Shown here: piece after piece, positions 10,801 through 18,903 of the stretch
Position numbering within the stretch: position 1 is the first letter of the stretch
How the letters are laid out: each line of letters opens with the position of its first letter
NCBI RefSeq assembly: GCF_019797745.1
Contig: NZ_VOSI01000003.1
Coordinates: forward strand, 434,001-498,000
Source of the DNA: Edaphocola aurantiacus
Lineage (GTDB): Bacteria > Bacteroidota > Bacteroidia > Chitinophagales > Chitinophagaceae
DNA length: 64,000 nucleotides
Direction of reading: 5' to 3'
The notes under the pieces: generated by a model
What the model saw: only the letters and a program-made list of their open reading frames with translations
The model's database searches: none
What the model was told of the DNA's origin: nothing
Program-made: the position numbers and the translations under genes

Positions 10801-11292
10801 CCTTATGAAGGCGAAGAAGTACATATTCAGACTTCAGGCAACATGCCATATGCTGTAATTTCCTGGACACCGTTCTCCTTCTTTAGCGATCAGACGGCAT
10901 TGTCGCAAACCTTTACAGCCACAACCGGACAGCATGTAATCATTACCGGGGTAGGTCCGGGAGGTTGTCGCGATACCGCTGTGGTGGACTTTAAAGTAAG
11001 ACCTTACCAACCGGAGATTATGATCCCGAATGCCTTTACACCAAACGGTGATGGACAAAACGATGTGTTCATGCCGGTGCTGAGCATTGATAGAGGATAC
11101 CAGTTAACAGACTTCAGAATATTCAACCGCTGGGGCCAGTTACTGTTCTCTACATCACATGTCAATATAGGCTGGGACGGTACCTTTAAAGGAGCGCTGC
11201 AAAGCCAGGATGTATACTTCTACGCAGTAACTATTGTGCTGATGGATGGTACGAAGAAATTCTATAAAGGAGATGTAACGCTGCTCAGATAA
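4882..11292 (+). CDS. giant repeat adhesin with T9SS type B sorting domain (21 Ig-like repeats)
   Basis: 2136 residues. Signal peptide 1-21 (ends SSKAQ); a ~340-residue N-terminal globular region with NIDO-like strands (IGFPFTFYGQTFTQLVISDN); then 21 tandem repeats of about 66 residues (nucleotides ~5982-10146). Each repeat follows the pattern FTQV.PIC.G..L..LPTTS.NGI.GTW.PA.NN..TTTYTFTP.AGQCA...TMTITV. Most units have two Cys, probably one disulfide each. Next come four CDSI-type modules (CDSIITLNL, CDSIVTLNL, CDSLYRTTN, CDSVINNIN), a PKD-like module and the C-terminal IPNAFTPNGDGQNDVF...NRWGQ domain of gliding-associated type B T9SS cargo. The protein is therefore predicted to be exported and surface-attached, acting in adhesion or gliding. 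A paralogue lies 650 bp downstream. Confidence 0.93.
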   Translation: MAKHLHLLVLFCLVCFSSKAQLGMTVTDTTVCKTTTFSVCATPPASTLPNIDMDDKFSSAISIGFPFTFYGQTFTQLVISDNNFISFNTSLAGQVSLFKYQDALGAGQLDNVIMFPFQDLNPSNSNGIIRYKTIGSAPNRKFIIEFCNVGYYSCNSITATDQLILSEGTNTIEMHIAQKQECATWPIGTSVGKGVQGVRATSNATAVFAAGRGPASTTWTASGEGMRFTPSGSSSYTVSNIGYNQEPFFNPGGTFAWYAQGSSTPFATTNCVSITTNPAVNYYVAVYTGTIGCNSSVTMTAQDTVFVHHNNITATKTLTYCQAALPVTWNGLTIPAGTTSQNNFGTVLVTGGTCDTTFTVNLNIIPAVTPAFTQVDTICYLAALAPLPTTSNNGVSGTWSPAINNTATTTYTFTPNAGTCAVPVTMTIAVKPNVQPFFTQLGPFCIGATIPPLPTTDLSGTISGYWTPSPVSNTVSDLYTFHPTSQQCALTFPMFIQINNNTVPTFNQVDPICIGGPLGALPTTSTNNIHGSWSPAMNNQATTTYTFTPDAGQCAVPTTMTVQVLPILEPTFTQVPPVCLGGVLGPLPTTSNNGFGGTWSPAPNSGATTTYTFTPNPGQCADTATMTIVVLPNTITPTFNAIPPVCYGSTTNPLPPTSTNGINGGWSPAWNNTATTTYTFIPEPGQCAINTTMTVTVNSVTPTFAPIPAVCYGAPNPLQSTSTNGISGTWSPAWNNAATTTYTFTANPGQCAIGNVSLTVVVNSTTPSFTQVGPICQGATVAPLPTTSNNGITGTWSPAAINNNTTTTYTFTPTAGQCAATATMTIVVNSATPLFTQVPAICAGAPLAALPTTSNNGITGTWSPAINNNTTTTYTFTPTAGQCAAATTMTITVNPVVVPQFAQEPSVCLGTKINPIPTTSLNGVHGTWSPVANSNVTTTYTFTPNAGQCATTTTMTIVVNPIVNPVFTQVAPICAGSTLNPLPTTANNGITGSWSPAINNTATTTYTFIPDTTQCANPAQMTITVNPLITPAFTQVNSICAGATLSPLPTTSTNGINGTWAPALNNAATTTYTFTPTAGQCATTTTMTIAVNNNTAPTFTQVAPVCAGATLSPLPTTSTNSITGTWSPALNNTATTTYTFTPTAGQCANTTTMTITVNPIVTPTFTAVGPVCAGTSLGALPTTSNNGISGTWSPALNNTTTTTYTFTPTAGQCAATTTMTITANPLVAPAFTQVNSICAGATLSPLPTTSTNGVSGTWAPALNNTATTTYTFTPTAGQCASTATMTIAVNNNTAPTFTQVAPVCAGATLSPLPTTSTNSITGTWAPALNNTATTTYTFTPTAGQCATTTTMTITVNPVVTPTFTAVGPVCSGAALSALPTTSTNGVSGTWAPALNNTATTTYTFTPAAGQCATTTTMTITVNPNVAPAFTQVAPICSGGVLSALPTTSTNGISGTWAPALNNTTTTTYTFTPTAGQCAATATMTITVNPNLAPAFTQVAPICSGGTLNALPITSTNGISGTWAPALNNTATTTYTFTPTAGQCANTTTMTITVNPIVTPTFTAVGPVCAGTSLSALPATSLNGINGSWSPAINNMATTTYTFTPAAGQCAISTTMTIVITPSTTPAFVQVNPICSGAPLAALPTVSTNGISGSWSPAINNTTTTTYTFTPAAGQCALPTTMTITVNPNVIPVFTPVGPVCAGTPISPLATTSTNGVTGTWSPAINNMATTTYTFTPVSNGQCSGSTTMTIVINPYLTGTRNVSMCEGGSYTFNGLVYTASVNGVKDTIPNQNTCDSIITLNLNVYPKTYGTQTATICQGNTYVFNGVSYTTSNSTAKDTLVNSHGCDSIVTLNLTVVPVNPISATYNLTGCGTVYFNGQPYNNNAVVHDTLHTQLGCDSLYRTTNITVYPEYHYGQTIDTIACGKLVYDGVTYTESVTIKDTLYTIHGCDSVINNINIQIVNFELQATVTPEDPYEGEEVHIQTSGNMPYAVISWTPFSFFSDQTALSQTFTATTGQHVIITGVGPGGCRDTAVVDFKVRPYQPEIMIPNAFTPNGDGQNDVFMPVLSIDRGYQLTDFRIFNRWGQLLFSTSHVNIGWDGTFKGALQSQDVYFYAVTIVLMDGTKKFYKGDVTLLR
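5982..10146 (+). repeat. 21 tandem 198-bp coding repeats
   Basis: In-frame direct repeats of about 198 bp (66 codons) with GGTACCTGG or a close variant in nearly every unit. Units 11-13 and 14-16 form a higher-order duplication with a 594-bp period. For example, the block beginning at 8155 recurs at 8749 with only a few differences. This arrangement is expected to change copy number by recombination. Confidence 0.92.
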
Positions 11293-11307
11293 ATTAATCT
11301 TTAAAAA

Positions 11308-11341
11308 ATAAAAGGGCCCTGTGAGAACGGGGCCCTTTTAT
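11308..11341 (+). terminator. intrinsic terminator of the first adhesin gene
   Basis: 12-bp stem ATAAAAGGGCCC / GGGCCCTTTTAT, just 16 bp past the adhesin stop codon, ending in a T-rich tract. Confidence 0.85.
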
Positions 11342-11350
11342 TTAACATTT

Positions 11351-11832
11351 ACGGAGTGTCCGCCTAAAGGAAACAAAGACTAGCATTATGATTTAAGTAG
11401 CTTATATATTTATTGCTACCTTTTGCCTTGATGCAAAAGGTACCGCCAAAAAATCAAGGCTGTATAAATCCCTGGCTAAAAATCAATGTGTCGGTCGGTC
11501 GCAAACGCAAACTCGCTGCGCTCAGACAGTGGTTTGCGACTTTATCGACCGAGTCAATGATTTTATTAACGCCGGATTTATAATGCCATTTTGAGCGATC
11601 TGTATGGTACGGATCACTTATTGTTTTCATTACAGCGATAGCCATTTTGGAGTGGAGCTGCGATCGTTGAGCAGCGAACGCGTTACACGTTAAGCTCAAA
11701 CGATCAGTGCACGCAACGGTACAAAATGGCGGTGCTTTGCAATCGCCTTGATGAAAACAAAGGCATTTTTGGTCCTTTTGTTGCCGGACACAAGGACGAA
11801 TGAAATAATTGACTACATGCGGATATGCAGTT
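11351..11832 (+). repeat. dispersed structured intergenic element, full copy 1
   Basis: About 482 bp, collinear and highly similar to 32204-32686, running from GAGTGTCCGCCTAAAGGAAA to CTACATGCGGATATGCAGTT. It contains several inverted repeats: GGTCGCAAAC..GTTTGCGACTTTATCGACC around 11500-11550, AGCGATCTGTATGGTACGGATC, GATCGTTGAGC..GCTCAAACGATC, and a partly decayed GTCCTTTTGTTGCCGGACACAAGGAC. I see no credible ORF; short frames through it have no recognisable motifs. It fills the whole gap between the two adhesin genes after the terminator. It could be a non-autonomous mobile element or a structured regulatory repeat. Confidence 0.85.
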
Positions 11833-11941
11833 AACATTTTTTAACCTGCATAACGCATTGATACACCTCAAAAATGCTTTCTTTTTTAACATATTATAAT
11901 ATCTTTATAGAATATAAAAGTGTAAAAATACCCTTCCATAT

Positions 11942-14900
11942 ATGACAAAACGCTGCTATGGTATATTCTGGATACTGCTATTGATATGCAGCTTTACCGT
12001 CCATGCCCAGATGGATATTACGATCAGTGATACGACTGTATGTAAGGCCACCACATTTAATGTTTGTGCGGCAACCCCTTCCAGTACCTTATCCAATATC
12101 AGTTTTGATGATGAGTTCTCTACGGTGATCAATATAGGTTTTCCTTTCAATTTTTACGGGCAAAACTATAGTCAGTGTGTTATTTCAGACAATAACTTCA
12201 TTTCTTTCAATACAGCACTTGCCGGTCAGCACAGTGACTATGTATATGCCAGCGCAGAGACAGCGGGAGAACTGAATAATGTGATCATGTTCCCATTCCA
12301 GGACCTGAATGTAGCTACTTACCCGGCCAGTACGATCCGGTATATGACTACGGGCAAAGCCCCGAACAGGCGATTTGTGGTTGAGTTCTGCAGGGTAGGG
12401 TATTACCAGTGCACCAGTATGGAGACGATCAATCAATTGATCTTATATGAGACCAGCAATGTGATTGAAATGCACATCAATAAAAAACAAAATTGTACCA
12501 GCTGGCCCAGTACTACCGCCTTAGGTAAAGGAGTGCAGGGAGTAAGGGGAATGACTAGTGCATCGGGGGTATTTATTGCCGGCAGGGGGCCAACCAGTGC
12601 CGCCTGGACCGTAACCGTACCAGAAGCACAACGATTCACTCCATCGGGTAGTACCTATACCACCAGCAGTATTAGCTATGCACCGGTACTATTCTTCAAT
12701 GCAGGCGGTAGCTATACCTGGTATAAAGGCAATAGTACTACACCATATGCTAACACAAACTGTGTGTCCATTACCACTGATACGGCAACGGATTATTATA
12801 TAGCCAAATACACGGGTACTATAGGCTGTAACTCTACAACAGTCACTACCTTGTATGATACACTGAATATAAATTACCTGAATCCGTATGTACCCATTAC
12901 GCTTTCCTATTGCAGCAATCAGCTACCTGTAACATGGAATGGGCTTACAATTCCTGCCGGAACTACAACACAGTCTAATTATGATACGATCAATGTAACC
13001 GGAGCCAATATATGTGATACCAATTTTGTCATCAACCTGAATATCCAGCAGGCCGTTACACCGGCATTTACACCGGTGGCACCGATCTGTAGCGGAGGTG
13101 CTCTGGCGGCATTGCCCACAACTGCTACTAACGGTATTAGCGGTACCTGGAGTCCGGCTTTGAATAATACGGCAACCACCACCTATACTTTTACCCCGAG
13201 CGCAGGCTCCTGTGCGACAACAGCAAGCATGACTGTTACGGTGAACCCGAATGTAACACCAACATTTACACAAGTCGCACCCATCTGTGCGGGAGGTACA
13301 TTGGCGGCTCTGCCGACTACGTCCACTAATAACATTACCGGTACCTGGAGTCCGGCATTAAACAATACGGCAACCACAACCTATACCTTTACCCCGAGCG
13401 CAGGCTCCTGTGCGACAACAGCGAGCATGACTGTTACGGTAAACCCGAATATAACGCCAACCTTTACACAGGTAGCACCCATCTGTGCCGGAGGCACATT
13501 AAGTGCATTACCCACTACTTCATTGAACGGATATACCGGTACCTGGAGTCCGGCATTGAACAATAATGCGACCACGACGTATACCTTTACGCCGACGGCG
13601 GGACTATGCGCTACAACCGCAAGTATGACCATTATCGTCAACCCGAATGTCACGCCCACGTTCACACAAGTAGCACAGGTATGTGCCGGAACGGCAGCAT
13701 CACCATTAGTCAATACCTCCACCAACGGAATCAGTGGTACCTGGGCACCAGCCTGGAATAACGCCACCACCACTACCTATACCTTTACGCCGAATGCCGG
13801 TTTATGTGCGACCAGCACCACAATGACGGTGACCGTCAATCCGAATATTAACCCAACCTTTACCCAGGTACCACCGGTATGTGTGGGTACGACTTTAGCA
13901 CCCTTGCCGACTACCTCGCTGAACGGATATACCGGCACCTGGAGCCCGGCATTGAACAATACGGTAACCACAACGTATACCTTTACCCCAACAGCGGGAC
14001 AATGCACTACTACAGCGACGATGACGATACAGATCAACAATAATATACTACCTGCATTTACACAGGTGGCACCGATCTGTTCCGGAGCTACATTGAATGC
14101 ATTGCCGGTAACCTCAACAAACGGAATCAACGGCACATGGGCTCCTGCATTGAATAATACCGCAACTACAACCTATACATTCACGCCATCGGCCGGACAG
14201 TGTGCAATACCGGCGACTATGACAATAGTAGTGAATCCTATTCTGATACCCGTGTTTACGCAAGTGGGACCGATCTGTTCCGGAGCGGCACTTGCAGCAT
14301 TGCCTCTCAGCTCCACCAATGGGATCAGCGGCACCTGGACACCTGTATTGAACAATACTGCTACCACTACCTATACCTTTACGCCCAATGCCGGTCAGTG
14401 TGCCAATAGCACAACTATGACCATTACGGTGAATCCGAATACGACACCTACATTCACACCCGTGGCACCCATCTGTGCCGGAGCTGCTCTGAATGCATTG
14501 CCCACGATTTCTAATAATGGGATCAGCGGTACATGGACACCTGCTATTAATAATACCGTAACCACTACCTATACGTTTACCCCCGTAGCCGGTGTATGCG
14601 CCACCACTGCGACGATGACTATTGTGGTGAATCCGCCAACCGTTCCGGCATTTACCCAGATACCACCGGTATGTATCAATACGCCATTGGCTACATTGCC
14701 AACTACGTCAAATAACAGCATTAGTGGCACCTGGAGCCCGGCTATCAATAATACAGCAACCACAACATATACTTTCACTCCGACTGCAGGACAATGTGCT
14801 ACCACCACAACCATGACTATTGTCATCAAGCCATACCTTACGGGTAACCGGAATGTGCATATTTGTGAAGGGAATAGCTACACGTTTAATGGCATTACCT

Positions 14901-15988
14901 ATACTGCATCTGTAAGCGGGGTCAAAGACACCATACCGAATGCCAATGCCTGCGACAGTATCATCACCCTGAACCTGGCAGTCCATTCCAAAACTTATGG
15001 CATACAGCAAGCCACAATCTGTGCCGGTAACAGCTATACGTTTAACGGCATTGTGTATACCACTCCGAATAATACCGCAAAGGACACCTTGATCAATGCC
15101 AATGGCTGTGACAGTATTGTTACCCTTAACCTGAATGTCGTACCGGTAAACCCGGTAACTGCTAGTCAGTCACTGACCAGCTGCGGCAGCATTATCTTTA
15201 ACGGTGTTACCTATACCGGCAATGCAACCGTACAGGATACCCTACATACCATATATGGCTGCGATAGCATATATCGTACTACTCAGCTTACGGTATATCC
15301 CGAATACCATATCACCCAGATTATTGATACCACCAGTTGTGCTAATTTTGTGTACAATGGAGTGACCTATACCCAGGATGCACTGGTGAAAGATACCTTC
15401 AAAACATCGCATGGCTGCGACAGTACGATCCGGGATATCAATATCCGTATCGTACATTTTGATCTGCAGGCCAGCATCAATCTGGACAATCCTTATGAAG
15501 GGCAGGAGGTGACGATCAGCACCCACAGTGCAGACGGACAACCGTACTCGATATATTCCTGGACACCGGCCAGCGCCTTTTCCGATCAGCAAAGTCTCTC
15601 CCAGAGTTTTAAAGCAACAACTGGCATGACGGTGATCATTTCCGGCACCAGTGAAGAGGGCTGTACCGATACCGCTAAAGTAAGCTTTGCCGTAAGGCCA
15701 TACCGTCCTGAGGTTATGATGCCTAATGCCTTTACGCCTAACGGAGATGGGATTAATGATGTTTTCATGCCGGTCCTGGCTATAGACGATGGTTACCAGC
15801 TGACCGATTTCAGAATTGTGAACCGCTGGGGACAATTACTCTTTTCTACTGCACATGTCAATATTGGCTGGGATGGTACCTTCAAAGGACAGCTTCAGAG
15901 CCAGGATGTGTATTGCTACCTCGTCACGATTGTATTCCTGGATGGCTCTACCAAAACATTCAAGGGAGATGTAACGCTGTTGCGATAA
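11942..15988 (+). CDS. repeat adhesin paralogue with T9SS type B sorting domain (9 Ig-like repeats)
   Basis: 1348 residues with the same architecture as the upstream 2136-residue adhesin: signal peptide (ends TVHAQ), NIDO-like N-terminal region (IGFPFNFYGQNYSQCVISDN), Ig-like repeats, four CDSI-type modules, PKD-like module and the type B T9SS tail (MPNAFTPNGDGINDVFMPVL). It has only nine repeat units (nucleotides ~13054-14835). The length difference, 788 residues, is almost exactly twelve 66-residue units, so the two genes are a tandem duplication that differs mainly in repeat number. It is predicted to be surface-anchored. It has no obvious terminator directly after the stop; one lies ~410 bp downstream beyond a dispersed repeat. 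Confidence 0.92.
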   Translation: MTKRCYGIFWILLLICSFTVHAQMDITISDTTVCKATTFNVCAATPSSTLSNISFDDEFSTVINIGFPFNFYGQNYSQCVISDNNFISFNTALAGQHSDYVYASAETAGELNNVIMFPFQDLNVATYPASTIRYMTTGKAPNRRFVVEFCRVGYYQCTSMETINQLILYETSNVIEMHINKKQNCTSWPSTTALGKGVQGVRGMTSASGVFIAGRGPTSAAWTVTVPEAQRFTPSGSTYTTSSISYAPVLFFNAGGSYTWYKGNSTTPYANTNCVSITTDTATDYYIAKYTGTIGCNSTTVTTLYDTLNINYLNPYVPITLSYCSNQLPVTWNGLTIPAGTTTQSNYDTINVTGANICDTNFVINLNIQQAVTPAFTPVAPICSGGALAALPTTATNGISGTWSPALNNTATTTYTFTPSAGSCATTASMTVTVNPNVTPTFTQVAPICAGGTLAALPTTSTNNITGTWSPALNNTATTTYTFTPSAGSCATTASMTVTVNPNITPTFTQVAPICAGGTLSALPTTSLNGYTGTWSPALNNNATTTYTFTPTAGLCATTASMTIIVNPNVTPTFTQVAQVCAGTAASPLVNTSTNGISGTWAPAWNNATTTTYTFTPNAGLCATSTTMTVTVNPNINPTFTQVPPVCVGTTLAPLPTTSLNGYTGTWSPALNNTVTTTYTFTPTAGQCTTTATMTIQINNNILPAFTQVAPICSGATLNALPVTSTNGINGTWAPALNNTATTTYTFTPSAGQCAIPATMTIVVNPILIPVFTQVGPICSGAALAALPLSSTNGISGTWTPVLNNTATTTYTFTPNAGQCANSTTMTITVNPNTTPTFTPVAPICAGAALNALPTISNNGISGTWTPAINNTVTTTYTFTPVAGVCATTATMTIVVNPPTVPAFTQIPPVCINTPLATLPTTSNNSISGTWSPAINNTATTTYTFTPTAGQCATTTTMTIVIKPYLTGNRNVHICEGNSYTFNGITYTASVSGVKDTIPNANACDSIITLNLAVHSKTYGIQQATICAGNSYTFNGIVYTTPNNTAKDTLINANGCDSIVTLNLNVVPVNPVTASQSLTSCGSIIFNGVTYTGNATVQDTLHTIYGCDSIYRTTQLTVYPEYHITQIIDTTSCANFVYNGVTYTQDALVKDTFKTSHGCDSTIRDINIRIVHFDLQASINLDNPYEGQEVTISTHSADGQPYSIYSWTPASAFSDQQSLSQSFKATTGMTVIISGTSEEGCTDTAKVSFAVRPYRPEVMMPNAFTPNGDGINDVFMPVLAIDDGYQLTDFRIVNRWGQLLFSTAHVNIGWDGTFKGQLQSQDVYCYLVTIVFLDGSTKTFKGDVTLLR
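13054..14835 (+). repeat. nine tandem 198-bp coding repeats
   Basis: Nine in-frame ~198-bp units homologous to the 21 units of the upstream gene. Units 1 and 2 are nearly identical over their second halves (compare 13186-13260 with 13384-13458), a sign of recent unit-level duplication or gene conversion. Confidence 0.9.
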
Positions 15989-16002
15989 AGCTGAAAATAT
16001 AT

Positions 16003-16322
16003 TTAACTGCCTATCCGCATGTAGTCAGCTATTTTATTCGTCCTTTTGTCGGGCAACAAAAGGATTAAAATATTGCTGTTTTTCTATTGACACTCCGTCA
16101 TTTCGAGTACAGCGCAGCGGCGTCGAGAAATTTCCCTTTCCCTGTACAAATGAGATATCTCCATTCCGCTCCGCTTCAGTCGATATGACGAAGCGATCCG
16201 TACCATACAGATCGCTCAAAACAGCCTTATAAATCCGGCGTTCATAAAATCGTTGGCTCGGCGTCGACACATTGATTTTCAGCCAGTGATTTGTGCAGCC
16301 TTGATTTTTTGGTGCTACCTTA
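16003..16322 (-). repeat. dispersed structured element, partial copy 3, inverted and rearranged
   Basis: Read on the minus strand, both ends match the full copies at 11351 and 32204: AAAAAATCAAGGCTG at 16296-16310 and CTACATGCGGATAGGCAGTT at 16003-16022. GCGATCCGTACCATACAGATCGCTC (positions 16193-16217) and CCTTATAAATCCGGCGTT are also shared. The centre is replaced by a different repeat of the form CGTCATTTCGAGTACAGCGC...GTCGAGAAATTTCC (16087-16132). It separates the second adhesin gene from its terminator. No ORF with recognisable content. Confidence 0.75.
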
Positions 16323-16399
16323 AATGGTTGCAATAATCAAATGGAAGCTAAAGAATAAGGGAAGTCCTTATTTACTAAAAGTGTATACGTAACAATATT

Positions 16400-16431
16400 C
16401 AAGGCCCTGTCTTATAGGCAGGGCCTTGTTA
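16400..16431 (+). terminator. intrinsic terminator-like hairpin
   Basis: Stem CAAGGCCCTG / CAGGGCCTTG with a 9-nt loop, followed by TTAT. Probably the original terminator of the second adhesin gene, now ~410 bp past its stop codon. Confidence 0.65.
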
Positions 16432-16523
16432 TACAAGGGATACTGCCAATCAATGTAAATCCAAAAAGGGTGAAATATGAGGGGATATATTTTCATTGCC
16501 ATCTCCGTTTAAAAATTCTCCGC

Positions 16524-16531
16524 TATCTTTG
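16524..16531 (+). promoter_or_regulatory. Bacteroidota -7 element (TATCTTTG)
   Basis: TATCTTTG matches TAnnTTTG and lies 54 bp before the ATG of the ABC ATPase gene. No well-spaced TTG (-33) is visible, so this is a weak call. Confidence 0.45.
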
Positions 16532-16585
16532 AGTGATTGCCATCGCGCAATAAGATTTATTCTGTACACTAAGGATTTACGCATA

Positions 16586-17521
16586 ATGCAAGACAACAAC
16601 ATTTTACTTTCTGTTCGTAACCTGAGCAAATCGTACGCTGCACATAAGGCTGTAGACGACATTAGTTTTGATATTGAACGTGGCAGCATCTTCGGATTGC
16701 TGGGACCGAACGGGGCAGGGAAGAGCACCCTCCTGCGCATGATCACCGGTATCTTTTACCCGGATTCCGGCTCCATTACCCTGGACGGAGAGCCGTTTGA
16801 AGGATTGAAAAATACAGCCATGATCGGCTATATGCCCGAGGAGCGTGGCTTATATAAAAAAATGAAAGTAGGGGAGCACATTCTCTACCTGGCACAGCTG
16901 AAAGGCCTGAGCAAAGAAGAGGCTATTAAGCGGGCCAAATACTGGATCGAGCGCCTGGAGATGGGCAGCTGGTGGAACAAAAAGGTGGAAGACCTGAGTA
17001 AAGGGATGAGCCAGAAACTGCAGTTCGTTGCTACGGTAATTCATGAGCCGAAACTCCTGATCCTGGACGAACCGTTTAGCGGACTGGACCCGGTTAATGC
17101 AGAGGTGATCAAAAATGAGATCTTCCGCCTGGCCAAAGAAGGGACCACCATTATCTTCAGTACCCACCGTATGGAGCAGGTAGAAGAGATCTGCGACAAG
17201 ATCGTACTCATCAACCTCGGACACAAACTGCTCGACGGTAGCGTATACCAGATAAAACAGGATTATAAAGAACATATCTTCAACCTGCACCTGTCTCAAC
17301 CCGCGCAGACGGTACCAGCAGATATTACCGTGCTGGATCGCAAGGAAAATACCTTACGTTTCCAGTTACCGGCAGAGCGTTCGGCCAATGATGTGTTACT
17401 GCATTACATCCAGCAGCAGAACAATATCCTGGCATTTCAGGAGCACCTGCCTTCACTGAACGAGATCTTTATACGCCTGGTTGGTACTACACCGACAGCC
17501 CGTCCTTTTGACAGCAATTAA
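16586..17521 (+). CDS. ABC transporter ATP-binding protein (NatA-like)
   Basis: 311 residues from the ATG at 16586 (MQDNNILLSVRNLSKSY); an in-frame ATG 90 bp upstream would add residues with no homology-like content. Walker A is GPNGAGKST, the signature is LSKGMSQKLQ, Walker B plus D-loop is LLILDEPFSGLDP, and the switch is STHRMEQ. The C-terminal ~90 residues match the DUF4162-like extension of NatA/CcmA-type ATPases (AFQEHLPSLNEIFIRLV). It powers the permease encoded 24 bp downstream; together they form an ABC-2-type exporter. The substrate is unknown (Na+ in NatAB of Bacillus, but this family is broad). Confidence 0.92.
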   Translation: MQDNNILLSVRNLSKSYAAHKAVDDISFDIERGSIFGLLGPNGAGKSTLLRMITGIFYPDSGSITLDGEPFEGLKNTAMIGYMPEERGLYKKMKVGEHILYLAQLKGLSKEEAIKRAKYWIERLEMGSWWNKKVEDLSKGMSQKLQFVATVIHEPKLLILDEPFSGLDPVNAEVIKNEIFRLAKEGTTIIFSTHRMEQVEEICDKIVLINLGHKLLDGSVYQIKQDYKEHIFNLHLSQPAQTVPADITVLDRKENTLRFQLPAERSANDVLLHYIQQQNNILAFQEHLPSLNEIFIRLVGTTPTARPFDSN

Positions 17522-17545
17522 GTTTCCCTTTAAACAATACTTCCA

Positions 17546-18838
17546 ATGAAAACAGGAATCATTATAAAACGCGAATACCTGACCCGTGTCAAGAAACGCT
17601 CTTTTATCATTACCACCTTATTATTACCCTTATTATTCATCGGTTTCAGTGCACTGACCACTTACCTGACCGTAAAGAGCTCCAGCGCAAAAACCGTTAA
17701 GATTGTTGATGACAGCCATCACTTCGTCAATAAAATAAAATCAACCAAGAATATTGCTTTCGAATTCAGTCTTAGTCCGCTCGATTCCCTGAAGAACCAG
17801 TTAAAAGCAGGGGAGTTCGATGCTCTGGTATATGTGCCGGCATTCGACATCCAACAGAAACAGACGGTAAATATTTTCAGTAACGAGCAACTCGGTATCG
17901 AAGTAGAAAACGAACTGTCTGATCAGATGAATGATCAGTTGCGTAACGAACGCCTGCAAAGCGCGGGTATCAATCAGCAGCAGTATGAAGCCGCAAGCCG
18001 CTCCACACTTACATTTGAAAACAAAGTAGGGCAGGAGGAGAAAAAATCTAACTCTGCTATTGCCAGTGGGATCTCTACCGTATCCGGCTTCCTTTTATAC
18101 TTCTTTATGCTCCTTTATGGCATGAGTGTGATGCGCAGTGTGATGGAAGAAAAAACCAATCGCATTGCAGAGATCATCATCAGCTCTGTAAAACCATTCC
18201 AGCTCATGATGGGTAAGATTGTAGGCGTAGCCCTGGTAGGACTCACACAGGTATTGATCTGGGTTGTATTCCTGGGCGTAATCTTTATCGGATTCGGATC
18301 TATGATGACCGGAAAGATCGATGCACAGCAGGCTACACAGATCGCACAAGCTGCACAGGGTAGCGGTAAGGCCGAAATGATGCAGATGATCAGTACCACA
18401 CTGGGTGGCATCAACTGGTTCAGTATTGCAGGCTGGTTTATCTTTTATTTCCTGGGCGGATACTTCCTGTACGCAGCATTGTTTGCAGCAGTGGGTAGCC
18501 TGGTAAACGAAGATCAGCAGGATGCACAGCAGTTTACCACCATCATTACGTTACCGATTATCTTCAGCTTTATCCTGATGACTGCAGTGATCAAAGACCC
18601 CAACAGTGGTATGGCCGTATTTGGCAGTATCTTCCCGCTGACCTCACCGATTGTGATGATGGCGCGTATACCGTTTGGCGTACCGACCTGGCAGTTGCTC
18701 ACCTCCGCAGCCTGTCTGGTACTGGGTTTCATCGGTACCACCGCAATGGCCGGAAAGATCTACCGTACCGGTATCCTGATGTATGGTAAGAAAGTAACCT
18801 TTAAGGAAGTGGGCAAATGGATTTTCCGTAAAGGATAA
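17546..18838 (+). CDS. ABC-2 type transporter permease (NatB-like)
   Basis: 430 residues. One N-terminal membrane segment (SFIITTLLLPLLFIGFSALT) is followed by a ~140-residue extracytoplasmic domain (SSSAKTVKIVDDSHHFVNKI onward). A membrane block of five or so helices begins at SGFLLYFFMLLYGMSVMRSV and contains the typical EEKTNRIAEIIISSVKPFQLMMGKI loop. This layout is that of NatB and other ABC2_membrane_3 permeases. It follows its ATPase by 24 bp and forms one operon with it. A small hydrophilic insert (DAQQATQIAQAAQGSGKAEM) lies between two helices. Confidence 0.9.
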   Translation: MKTGIIIKREYLTRVKKRSFIITTLLLPLLFIGFSALTTYLTVKSSSAKTVKIVDDSHHFVNKIKSTKNIAFEFSLSPLDSLKNQLKAGEFDALVYVPAFDIQQKQTVNIFSNEQLGIEVENELSDQMNDQLRNERLQSAGINQQQYEAASRSTLTFENKVGQEEKKSNSAIASGISTVSGFLLYFFMLLYGMSVMRSVMEEKTNRIAEIIISSVKPFQLMMGKIVGVALVGLTQVLIWVVFLGVIFIGFGSMMTGKIDAQQATQIAQAAQGSGKAEMMQMISTTLGGINWFSIAGWFIFYFLGGYFLYAALFAAVGSLVNEDQQDAQQFTTIITLPIIFSFILMTAVIKDPNSGMAVFGSIFPLTSPIVMMARIPFGVPTWQLLTSAACLVLGFIGTTAMAGKIYRTGILMYGKKVTFKEVGKWIFRKG

Positions 18839-18903
18839 ACGGAAATATAAAAAAAGCATTACCTTTAAGCATTCAATATTCATAAAGCATACCTAAAGAT
18901 ATT

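Noticed and set aside
11454-11892. Short ORFs (62-127 residues) in the dispersed element
   Set aside because: They run through hairpins, are not kept open in the matching copy at 32204, and show no motif.
4882-15988. Tandem repeats considered as a CRISPR array
   Set aside because: Units are 198 bp, in frame, without unique spacers, and translate to a regular Ig-like repeat.
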